Positions 39,564 through 49,340 of a stretch of DNA of 64,000 bases are shown here, one piece after another (the stretch's first letter is position 1; each line of letters opens with the position of its first letter). The stretch comes from Lepidodermella squamata. Taxonomy: Eukaryota > Gastrotricha. The stretch covers positions 3,162,001 to 3,226,000 of the forward strand of contig JBLDXI010000029.1 of assembly GCA_047495785.1 (NCBI GenBank). Direction: 5' to 3'. The notes under the pieces were generated by a model that saw only the letters and a list, made by a program, of their open reading frames with translations, made no database searches and was not told the origin of the DNA. The translations under genes were made by a program, and so were the position numbers.

Positions 39564-40121
39564 ATGGAGACTTTTTATGCCGTTGTACTATTCTTCGGAT
39601 TGGTATTCCAATTCCAGGTGGATGCCATGGATTCCTCTGAAGAATTCGTAACGCCAAGCTATCGAATCGAAAAAGGCTCATATAAGGAAATTGGCAGAAC
39701 ACCAAGTTTTTGGATTCAGGAAGGATTTACAGTGGAAATAGATCCGGAATTCTTCAGGACTCGAGACTGGCAGGGAGAGACGTTAGGAAGACACCCGCCG
39801 CCGATGGCCTTCGAGCAGGGGCCGAGTTTCCCATTCAACCCGGCTTTCTTAATTCCCATCTTCATTTTATTCATAATCATATGTTTCGTTTCTTATTGCT
39901 GTCGGAAGGATACAAAAAAGCATGGCGAAGTGATAGTGATAGCCAGAAGTAATATTCGCAGGCCGCACACAAATCAACGCGCGAATGACCTAGAATGGCT
40001 GGCTGGTCGCAATAACGGTGACCTAGGTCACGTTCAGCCTTTCGAAGCTCCGCCCTCTTATGCTCTATTGCTTATTCATAAGCCAGTGGAAACTAATAAT
40101 AACAACAGCATATCCTTGTGA
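39564..40121 (+). CDS. type I membrane protein with PPxY motif, copy 1
   Basis: A 185-residue single-exon protein starting METFYAVVLFFGLVFQFQV, a signal peptide. The ectodomain is short and has the SSEE..TPSYRIE repeat. One TM helix (FLIPIFILFIIICFVSYCC) is followed by a basic cytoplasmic tail with NDLEWLAGRNNGDLGHVQPF and APPSYALLLI. The PPSY matches the PPxY ligand of Nedd4-type WW domains. A close paralogue is at 44214; upstream sequence is also duplicated (ATGAAATGATTCA..), so this is a segmental duplication of about 4.6 kb spacing. Confidence 0.82.
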   Translation: METFYAVVLFFGLVFQFQVDAMDSSEEFVTPSYRIEKGSYKEIGRTPSFWIQEGFTVEIDPEFFRTRDWQGETLGRHPPPMAFEQGPSFPFNPAFLIPIFILFIIICFVSYCCRKDTKKHGEVIVIARSNIRRPHTNQRANDLEWLAGRNNGDLGHVQPFEAPPSYALLLIHKPVETNNNNSISL

Positions 40122-40750
40122 ATCAGAATCAAATATGAATAAGTATCTAACTGGCTGCATTGTGACGCCGAAGTTAGCTGATTGTTGAGCTTTTAATAAA
40201 AAAATTGAGTCTCAAGTAAAATCTGAATGTCAGAAATTGTTGTTCCTGCAGCAAAACCGGCTCATTTTTCGCCTACTGTCCTCATTTACCAAACCATCCT
40301 CAAATACAAAAATTCAGCCTGTAAGACCTATTCCTGCAGGCTGCTCTATTGTTATTTCGCAATTTCGGCGTCACTATGTGAAATAAAATGAAAATAAATA
40401 AATCCGTTTACAGCAGATTTAAAAAATGAAAATTCCACCTTAAAATTATATTTATTCTGAATTCCCGCTATTTCTTATTCGATTGGTGTTAAAACAGCAA
40501 CGTGGGTAAAAAAAAACAAATTTTGCTTCTTATTTTGGTCGAATTGAAAAAATAGTTACAAATTGATGACAAATTCGGGAAAAACTTTCTTCATCGTGAG
40601 TTATCGCTCGTGAAAACAAATCCAATCACTGGAGGCGGTCGATCATTGTTTCGCTTTTGGGCACACCTTCAAAACGTAATCCTATCCACGTAAGGTTTCA
40701 GGCCTGAAATCTAGCCTAATTCGCGCCGGACTAGGTAATTAAGATGTATA
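40122..40750. other. spacer, no gene seen
   Basis: 3' flank of the first PPxY gene, with AATAAAA at about 40195 and AATAAAATG at about 40382 as possible polyadenylation signals. Nothing else supported. Confidence 0.35.
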
Positions 40751-41192
40751 TGTCGTATCGTATAAGGCAATTTCTTCCAATAGCCGATTGAGACATCTCT
40801 ATGAGCAATCCGAATTGTTCCCAATGTCATTTTCAGTTATTTTAATCATTTTTTTAAATTTGGAAACCAAGCAAGATTACAGAATAGCCCTTCGCCTATC
40901 TAGCAGAGCCCACTTTCCCTAATAACTTGTACCGCATCTGTGTGTTTTATGAGTTTCTAAAAAGCTAGCGCATTTTCACTGTAACTGTCTTCTGGCCTTC
41001 TGGGTCCATTTAAACTCTTTATTAATCAATTAGAAGTCTAATCGATTGGGCTACTCGGGTTCTTTAATATGTGATAGATCATAATTCAATAACCTGAAAG
41101 TTGATGAAAACATCAGTCAAAAAGTAAATTTCCGATTGCTCATTGAGATATCTCTATCGGCCATTGGAGGGATTGCCTTATACGATACGACA
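40751..41192. mobile_element. MITE with about 65-bp inverted ends and TA flanks
   Basis: Left end TGTCGTATCGTATAAGGCAA (40751) is the inverse of right end TTGCCTTATACGATACGACA (ending 41192), and similarity continues through CCGATTGAGACATCTCTATG against its partner CTCATTGAGATATCTCTATC. Both ends are flanked by TATA, consistent with a TA target site. The centre holds no transposase, so it is non-autonomous. Confidence 0.82.
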
Positions 41193-41368
41193 TATATAAG
41201 CTGAGTAATAAAACATGTGAATACTTGATAATTTCGTCAAGAGAAAAAACTTTCCGGTCTGCTCAAGCACGTGATAATTTCTTGAAACGAAGGTAGTGGC
41301 TGTCACGTTATAAGAAATATTCCTTACAGAGCTTTCAGGTGGGTTAAATAGACTCAGATGTGGCTGTA

Positions 41369-42452
41369 CAGTGTGGTCTGAAAATAGTAAAGGAACGCGC
41401 ATTTCTTCAAATAATTGCGTTTTCAGATAATGATCACGAGGCTAATCAATTTCTTCAATCTATTGATCAACTTCAATTCAATGGCGCACATCTGATTAGC
41501 CAATTTCGAGGGGGAAAAGGAAATCAGTCCTTATAATTTAAAAATCATAAAAACAAAATCGTAATTTGAAATAAGGATTAAGAGAGGAGATGCTATGTTA
41601 AAGAGAAGGTTCCTGGTTGCACCTGCGAAAGATGACCCAAAATATCAAAGACCTTCCCTATATGTAAATAGTTGGCTCCAAGCATAGCCCTGTAAGCAGA
41701 AAAGCCATATTTAGACTAACCCTTACGGAGTCATCGTGCAGGTGGATCTTCGCTAAGCATGTGTCCCTACCGCCAATGTCGCCGAATTGACTAATATTTC
41801 AATGATAAAAAGGCAGATTTTCAGGTCAAGAAATTTTAACGAAGGAAATTTCCCAGGTTCTCAAACTGCTAATAACAAGTTCAACAATACCTTAAAAAGG
41901 CACTTTAAATTCGTCTTCTACTGAAGAATTCCAATTAATTTGGAGTTCAAACATTTCGTAAATACTTTGACGTTTACGTAGAATTAGCTCTTTTTTCCTA
42001 GATTCGCGTCTTCACCTTCACTTACGCCTCACCTCAATAACTAACTAGGCCAGATAATTGAAGGTATGAAAAGGCATATTATTTTTTCTGTCACAAAAAT
42101 GAGTCCTAATAATTGTGCTAGAACATTTCACTTTTTCGAATTTTCTTCCGGGCTTTGGTAAGGGCCCTTCTCTAACTGCGTGTCTCCTTCACGGATATGT
42201 AATTAGGTAACTCTAAACCGCGTTAGTTTATAGCTTCGATAAACAAGTTTCTGAATTCTTTTTAATAAAGTCAATTTCCATTTAAAATAATAATTTTTTT
42301 GAAAATGAAATAAGCTGATGGAGAAAATGAACTCCAACTACTGCGTAGCTACAAGGTCATGTGCCCATCACATGATAACCATAATTCAATATAATTTTCA
42401 ACTACGATTCGAGAATTTCAAGTCGCAGCTTTACTAGTTTCAGACCACACTG
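41369..42452. mobile_element. non-autonomous Tc1/mariner-type element
   Basis: Starts CAGTGTGGTCTGAAAATAGT and ends with the inverse, ACTAGTTTCAGACCACACTG, both flanked by TA. The ends resemble Tc1/mariner inverted repeats (CAGTG start, TA duplication). The 1084-bp body contains no transposase frame. The first ATG of the next gene overlaps the right-hand TA. Confidence 0.8.
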
Positions 42453-42453
42453 T

Positions 42454-43695
42454 ATGGAAATGTCATATTTACGTAGTCTTATAAACAAAAAATCAAAAAG
42501 TAAGCTCGCGATTCTGAAATCCGATCTGCTCCCTTTAGAAAATAGCTTGATATTTCTGCTGATTTCTTACATTTGTTCATCGTCGCTATTTCTTGGACCG
42601 ACAGATGCGTGTGCCTCGACCGCTTCAGAAACCAATGAAGGCCCTAAATTCGTCCCGTTCACAAATCCGCCTGTCCCACCAGCTGCTTGTCAATGCGTGC
42701 CGACAGCAAATATTTGCGACGTCTCGACGAAAAGCTGTGTGCCAAGTAGCAATCCATGCCCAACAAGTCAGACTTGCCAGCGCGAGGTTAATTTTACATT
42801 TTCAAGTTTGCTGTGTGATTCAACACAATTATTAGTCCCAGAATTCTGAAATTTCCGTAACAATTTTTACCATAAAGCAATTCCGGGGTCTTCTATGATC
42901 CTTCAGTTCGCTGAACTCGCCTCTGGGTTTCAGATCTATCGGGAATATCCCCGATACCCGTATGAGAAAGTATTCGTACATTGTTAAGCAGCGTGTAAAA
43001 AATATTAATTGAAATGTATTGCCTCTTTCTATTACCAGGATTCTCTTTTGCTATAATACAGCTCAGTTACAACCTGTGCCAAATTGATACGATCGGCGGC
43101 TCTGGCATATGCCGCAGTAATGTTAGATTCTGTTTGGACAATGGGGGAGCCTGTAGCCTGTTGACCGGTGCGACAGTAAGAGAATGATGACCTTAGTATT
43201 CCTATAATTTGAACGATTTGTGATCTCAGCAAGTGCCAGCGGAGCCCAATACATTCTCTTCTTTCGCAGCGTGCTGCCAAGCGGTCGCAGCTGGCCGCTA
43301 CACCTTCGCCGTTCGGTACGAACACGTGGCGTTCGCGCAGCCAGGGAACACGTTCGCAACAGCTTGCATTGGCGCCGTGACTGCAACGCCTTACCTTGTC
43401 TCTTCAGCCTCAGGAAGCACCGGTAGCTGCGTGAGCTTTCCCCATTCTGCCGCATCTGTAGCTGAGCTACTCGCTTACAACTTGGTAAGTATCTGAGACT
43501 TAGTTTGCAAATAGATCCATGAATGTTCCACTATATAAGGTCACTAAACCACCCCACACACTTGACTATCCAACCTTCGCCGCTTGTTGCCAGGGCATTG
43601 GTGCTGCGCCAGGAGCAGCGATTGCGCCGTCAACAGTTAGACTTTATGGGCTCATTCTCGAGAAATGCACGGCATCGAACGTTAACCTAGACTGA
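42454..43695 (+). CDS. secreted Cys-rich protein with repeated FAACCQ segment
   Basis: Exons 42454-42786, 43230-43484 and 43540-43695 join in phase 0. The N terminus has a hydrophobic signal/anchor (SLIFLLISYICSSSLFLG), then a Cys-rich segment CQCVPTANICDVSTKSCVPS and CPTSQTCQ. Exons 2 and 3 each contain a related segment: FSSFAACCQAVAAG..TFAVRY and YPTFAACCQGIGAAPG..TVRLYG, so a domain was duplicated. Another exon may be hidden in the 443-bp first intron. The start is uncertain: the first ATG overlaps the TA flank of a transposon, and the next in-frame Met is two codons on. Function unknown. Confidence 0.6.
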
Positions 43696-44213
43696 TAGCT
43701 TCATTTGTGATTCATGTGATGTCTGAATCTTTTGCTACTTGGGAGAAAGAAGACAGGGACGTCCATGGTTTAAAAAGTTGCTCTCTGTGAGTCAAACTAA
43801 TCCACCAGGAAAAATCTGTGTTGTAGTTACGGAAATTCGATTTTTTTTATGCCTTACAGCAAGAGAGGTCAAGCAAGAAACCCTGAAAAAGCCACAGAGG
43901 GCACTTTTTGGTCAGGCCTAAAATACCCGAACGTACCCCATAGTTAGAGGATTCTACTTCGCACATTGATGGTCAAAATTTCCCAAAAATTGAAAACTAT
44001 CTAAAATCTAGCGTAGTTAACTGAATGTTGAGCCTTTATTAAAAAATCGAAGTACAATGAAATGATTCACAGCCTCCATTCTATCCGTGTTTACTGTTGC
44101 TATCATTTCGCGGAAAAGCTGATAAGAAAAGCTAATCTGTATGGCATATTTGCTATGAATCCTTTGCTATTCTACCATACGAACCTAGTTTGTAACTATA
44201 ACTTCACGTTATG

Positions 44214-44804
44214 GAGACTTTTTATGCCGTTTTACTACTTTTCGGATTGGTATTCCGACTCCAGGTGGATGCCATGGATTCCTCTGAAGAATACGAAACG
44301 CCAAGCTATCGAATCGAAGATTCATCTGAAGAAATGGTCAGAACGCCAAGTTATCGAATGCAGCAAGGATTTTCCGCCTATAAAACAATCAGGCCATTTG
44401 CGTTTGAAATAAACCCGGAATTACTCAGGACTCGAGACTTGTTCAAAGAACATTTAGAAAGCAGCGGGCTGATCATCATCAAACAGGAGGCGACATTCCC
44501 ATTCAAGCCGGTTTTCGGAATTCCCATCTTCATTTTCTTCCTAATCTCAGCTTTTGTTATTTATTACTATCGAACGCATCGACGAACACCTGGAAGAGCG
44601 ATAGCCAGAAATAATAATCGTAGAAGGCCGGTGCCGCCCTCTAATCAACACGCGAGTGACCTAGAAAGGCTGGCTGGTCGCAATAACGGTGACCTAGGTC
44701 ACGTTCAGCCTTACGACGCTCCGCCCGCTTATGATACATTGCTTATTCATAAGACAGTGGAAACTAATAATAACAGCAGCCTTGAAAATCAGACTCAAAG
44801 GTGA
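44214..44804 (+). CDS. type I membrane protein with PPxY motif, copy 2
   Basis: Paralogue of the gene at 39564. It begins METFYAVLLLFGLVFRLQV at the ATG at 44211 (the window ATG of TTATGGAGAC). The SSEE..TPSYRIE unit occurs twice. The TM helix is IPIFIFFLISAFVIYYY. The tail has the conserved ERLAGRNNGDLGHVQPYD and APPAYDTLLIHK, with PPAY as WW-domain ligand. Most divergence lies in the ectodomain (SAYKTIRPFAFEINPELL), while the tail is nearly unchanged, suggesting the tail is under stronger constraint. Confidence 0.82.
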   Translation, partial: ETFYAVLLLFGLVFRLQVDAMDSSEEYETPSYRIEDSSEEMVRTPSYRMQQGFSAYKTIRPFAFEINPELLRTRDLFKEHLESSGLIIIKQEATFPFKPVFGIPIFIFFLISAFVIYYYRTHRRTPGRAIARNNNRRRPVPPSNQHASDLERLAGRNNGDLGHVQPYDAPPAYDTLLIHKTVETNNNSSLENQTQR

Positions 44805-45045
44805 AATAATAGTTATCAAACTGGCTGAAATAAAAATAAAAATTCCATCTTTAGTGGTTTTTTATTTAATAAAAAAATTCCACCTTAACATAAAATGTAT
44901 TCTTTTACTGTTTTTCTTCGATTAGTGTTTGAATAACGGAGCGAGTAAGAGCAAAATTGGACATTAATTTGGTCGTGCTGAAAAATTGGTGACATTTGAG
45001 TGGAATAAATTACACTGTATTTAGGCGATATTTTATCGCTTTTTT

Positions 45046-46494
45046 CTACAGGATAACAAAGGATTCGCACAGAGCGCTGATGAAGGCTCGTCCGGCTTCA
45101 GGTGTTCCGTAGGCCTGGCACGGTAAATCAGCCCAGCCTATAGTTCCAGCGTCATTTTTCATGAAGGCAACACAGTCCTAAAATTGCAAAAAATTCAGCA
45201 ATTTTTCCGATTTTTTCCCGATTTTTTACTAACCTGACTTCCACCGAATGCGTTATCCGGTTGACCGGGTAGGAAACCGCCCTGGTTTCGGTTCTGAAAG
45301 CCATCGATCCAGTTGAATGAATTGCTGCCACGGCTTGGCCGCCTAAGACCAATCCAAGCTCGCCCGACAACGAAGCTCAAATCTAAAATAATTTTCTCAA
45401 TTATTCGAAAAATAATGAAAAATCGTTCAAACCGATATTTTTGAATATGAATTCGTTTTCAGTGCTGGATTTCAGGGTGGCTAGTGTGCCTTTATTAGCC
45501 GCACATGCTTGACTGGCTGTTTCGTATGAATAGTTGCCTTTGACGAGGAAGAAGGATTTTCTCATTACGAGGGGCAGCGGCAAATTGTTCGTGCTATGAG
45601 GCATTAGAGGCTGGAAAAATAAAAAAAATTGAATATAATTGTAAGCAAAAAATATTTAAATATCAAAATAGAAATGATTTGAAATTTTTGATATAATTGA
45701 TAAACTAAAAAATCCTCCTTAAATTTCAAAATTAAAAATTTTAATCAAATTCTGAAATTTCAAATTTTCAAAGTTTTTAAATTTTAAAATTAAAATTTCA
45801 AATTTTTTACAATGTCGCAGTAATTTGATGAAGCAGCTTGGACGTCAGAATCCGGGCCAGTCCTCGTTAGGGTTTCACACAGCGCCCCGGCCGGTAATTT
45901 GCGCCCATTAACTAGGGCATCGCAACGAGCCGGGTTCCAGCCGTTCTCCTGCATGGTCACGCAATCTTGGCCGCTTCGGGACGCACTCGCCGGGTCGCCG
46001 ATCCACGTCGCAAAGGTGAAAGGCACGCCTGGCATGAGTGGCGTGTCCCACTGCCACGCGTTGGGCTGGTTCGGAATGCGTTTGGCACCGAGCCAAAGTT
46101 GACCGATCCAGAATTTACCATCCTGATACCCCGGAACTGTATTCCAGTCTAAATTTATTTTTAAAAAATTTGAAAATTAAAATTGAGAATTTTTGAAATT
46201 TTACCAATCCTATGTCGAACTATGTGGTCTTCCGAGGCTGAATTGAAGGTGGCTAGGGTTCCATTTCGGATCCTGCACGCCGCATTGGCCTGGTCGTAGT
46301 TAAACTCGCCGAAAACCAGCCAAAAACACTAATTCGATTTGTTTAGGATTTTTCAGGAATTTTAATTGAATTTTTCAAACCTTGACATGGCTGATATCCA
46401 TGGGAGCTGACGGCGGCGTGGCTTGGCCATTAATTTTCGAAAACAACACACCAATAATGACTGCTGATAAACTTGCTGAGATCATTCTTCTCAT
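45046..46494 (-). CDS. secreted protein with two C-type lectin domains (gene B)
   Basis: Six exons join in frame (46494-46381, 46328-46205, 46148-45811, 45610-45433, 45382-45234, 45177-45046; 344 aa). Exon 1 is a signal peptide (RRMISASLSAVIIGVLFSKI). CTLD 1 spans exons 2-3: YDQANAACRIRNGTLATFNS, DWNTVPGYQDGKFWIGQLWL, DCVTMQEN, ALCET. CTLD 2 spans exons 4-6: YETASQACAANKGTLATLKS, GRAWIGLRRP, NSFNWIDG, DCVAFMKN..WADLPC, ALCES. WIG and the Cys pairs are conserved, but the EPN/QPD and WND sugar/Ca motifs are degenerate, so sugar binding is uncertain. It starts 75 bp after the stop of gene A. Confidence 0.85.
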
Positions 46495-46569
46495 TTTGGA
46501 AAAATCTAAAATTTAATTCATTTTTTTTTAATTTTTCAGAAAAAATTGTGATTTTAGGATTAATGTCTC

Positions 46570-48722
46570 TTAGAGCCATTCGATGCCGTATTGGCATAGA
46601 GCAGCGAAGCAATCGTCCTTCATTTCGTCCCAATCAGCTATCTCGCCATTTTCATCTGGCATCAGGCACCGAAAATCTTGAACCCCGATCAAACCAGTCT
46701 AAATTTTGAAAAATTGTCAAAAAATTAAATAAAGCAATGCCAACAAAAAATTCTGTAGTAAATGCTACTCGTGTGGGGGAGAAAACGTGTCTATCTTTCA
46801 ACAAGGTAAAACCATTAGTTAGCATAAGAGTTAGCTAGGTAAGTTGCTTACAAGAAGCTTTGAGAATTTTCTATTCATTTTTATCAAATTATTTCAAAAT
46901 TTAATTTGAATTTTTTGAAAGAAACAATTTTTTTACCTCTTTGTCCTTGGCTATAGCCGAGCATTTTTCGATGCCAACATTTGGAGCCGGTCGCCCTGGT
47001 AAAAATGGGAAATAATTAAGAGGGGTGCCGTCAAGCCACAGAAAAGCTGCCGCTATGCCGTCTTCATCGATAGGTGACTTGTAGCCATCAGGATGGCGCC
47101 TCAAACCGATCCAATAGCCGTTATTCTCAAAGGTCATGAATTTCGGCTCGTTTCGCAAGAGTTGGTACTCGGTAATCGAAGAAACAACTGCAAGTGATGA
47201 ATTGAGGCACCTGAAAAATTTGAAAAAAATAGATTGAAAAGGCAGCTATAAAATTTGAAGTTCGAAATTGTAATTTAAAAATTTAAAAATACTTAAAGAA
47301 CAATATTTGAATTTTAAAAAAATTTTAAATTTCAAACCTCAAAAAAATTAAAAATTTTGAAATTTTGAAAAATTTGAATTCTTTAAAAATGTATTTTGAT
47401 TTTAAATTCGGAAAATTTTCCTTACCTTGTTCCTATGTCTGGAATTTGTCGGCAAGCGACCTGAGCTTCTTCCCACGTGAACAGCCCCTCAACCGTGAAA
47501 AAGTGTTTGCGAACATATCCCGGTATCGAAACAATACTCTTCGCCTCAGGCGCGGATGGCAGTAATAAAACCTTGCAAAAGTTCATTTCATCAATAACCG
47601 ACGGTACGAATTTCGGTATCGGCAGGTCGTAGGTGGTTGTCTGGCATAGCACGCCGGCCGTTCGGTTGGTGATGCATGACGAGGCCACGAGGCCACGTGA
47701 CCTACTGACCATGCAGTTCAACGGGCCGAGTTTAGTGACTGAGTCTTCGTTAGGTAGAATTGCGTCTTTGAACTGATCGAGGTCGATTGGGGTGCTGTCG
47801 ATCCAGGTGAACGCTCTGTTGGGCGAGTCACGGTAGAGACCGGTCCAGAGTTGGCCGATCCAGTTATCGGTACCTTTGAACCCCGGCACTCCATCCCAAT
47901 CTATAGAGCAAATTGACGGAATTTTAAGGTGGCAAAAATTAGAGTAAATAAACCGATGATGTCAAAGGGCTACTTTCAAATATTTTGTCGGTTTTTATAC
48001 CAAAATAAAATTCAGAAAATTCTCTCTCGATCGAATACAGGGTTAATAATTGAAAAAATTATTTGAAAGAAATTGTGCGCGCACACTTAAATTTAAGCGT
48101 GTAAAATGTCCCCACACACAATTGACCCACAAATTTTAGTGTGTGCGTGAAAATTTTCCCCATTAATTTTTTCGCTCAGCAACCTTATACTCGATCGATA
48201 GAGAATTTTCTGAATTTTATTCTGGTATCAAAGCCGAAAGATTATTCGAAAATAGCCCTTTGACATTGTTCACTTTTCCAGGAAATATTGCAATTTTCTA
48301 AATTTTGCTGCTAAATTATAACATTTTAGAATTAGTAACTTCGACTTGAACTGATTTTTTGAAACAATGTCTCAAGGATTAAAATTTTATTGCGAACCTA
48401 TTTGTGACATAACAGCGTGATATTCGCTATTCGACCGGAAAACAGCCACCCTGGCACCACCTTTTGACCGGCAAGCCGCCTTAGCCTCGTCCAGCGAGCT
48501 GACACTGGCTGCCAGGACGAAATAGCAGTCGACAAATGACAAGTCATACGTCACCTTAGCCGCAACTTCCGCCTTAATCGGCAGCGTAGCCGGGTCTTTC
48601 CGCGCGAAAAAACTAGGCGTTGTAGTGTCATTCGATTCTTGGCACAGGGCCAATTTAACGAAAATTAGCTTAATAACTGCCGATAAAATGGCTGGAAGCA
48701 TTTTTCTTTGCCGGGAAAGCAA
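46570..48722 (-). CDS. secreted protein with two C-type lectin domains (gene A)
   Basis: Four exons join in frame (48722-48398, 47900-47426, 47210-46937, 46698-46570; 400 aa; Met at 48701 is an alternative start). Signal peptide LPAILSAVIKLIFVKLALC. CTLD 1: LDEAKAACRSKGGARVAVFR, DWDGVPGFKGTDNWIGQLWT, RAFTWIDSTPI, LNCMVSRS, GVLCQT. CTLD 2: TWEEAQVACRQIPD, CLNSSLAVVSSITEYQLL, NNGYWIGLRRHP, FLWLDGTPLNYF, DWDEMKDDCFAALCQ. Intron phases match those of gene B, showing duplication of the whole gene. Intron 1 contains an inverted-repeat MITE. Confidence 0.84.
47960..48265. mobile_element. MITE-like inverted repeat in lectin gene A intron 1
   Basis: Left arm TGTCAAAGGGCTACTTTCAA (47960) is the inverse of right arm ending CCCTTTGACA (48265); similarity extends about 80 bp, including AATTCAGAAAATTCTCT and CGATCGA. 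The centre has GTGCGCGCACAC and CACACACAATTG repeats. No target duplication is clear. Confidence 0.82.
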
Positions 48723-49340
48723 AACGAATGTTTACGCCAAACCATCAGGTGTGTTGTTTACCTGGGGCTTTTTTCTCCTCTAATTCGCCGCTTAAACAAA
48801 CACGAAAAGTGCGTTCGGATAATCTCGGTTAATTGACATTTTTTATAGGTATCACATTTCACTGATGGTTTTGGGAAGGTGAAAAACTCTTGAAAATTTG
48901 TCATATTTTCGTATCATCCGAGTACCGAAATTTTTACCCGGTTATTTACCCGTTCGGTTCATCAAGTGCAAATAATTGGGAAATTTAATTTCTGCGATTT
49001 TATAACTTTTATTTCATTTTATTTTGCCACGTTAAAAAAAACGAATAATTTACTGTCGCAGCATTGAAAAATGAAAAGACGCTTGAAAATAATTGAGAGG
49101 GTAATAGGCCTTTAATGGCAAAATTTGTTAAGAAAAATGCTTTCATACCTGTGTGTTATTTAAAACAAAGGAAACATGTTCAACATCTCACAGATAAGAT
49201 GCGCAAAAAAGAGCGGCTGCAATTGTGTTTATTGGCGCCAACTCGCTAAAATTTGCGCATGCATGCATGACGGATGGCTGAGTGAGAAAACGTTTGTCTC
49301 AAATTTCAGCGGGATTACATATTTTTTCGACGAGGAAAAA
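48723..49340. promoter_or_regulatory. divergent intergenic region
   Basis: 618 bp between lectin gene A (minus) and the Gln-rich secreted gene (plus), so it should hold both promoters. ATTTCAG followed by CGGGATTACA at about 49308 is an acceptor-like site 31 bp before the plus-strand start codon, compatible with a 5' UTR intron or a trans-splice site. It also carries the word ACCCGGTTATTTACCCG of a dispersed repeat near 48935. Confidence 0.4.

Noticed and set aside
43032-43455. Minus-strand frames over the Cys-rich secreted gene
   Set aside because: The plus-strand exons join in phase with good splice sites and a repeated domain; the minus frames have none.
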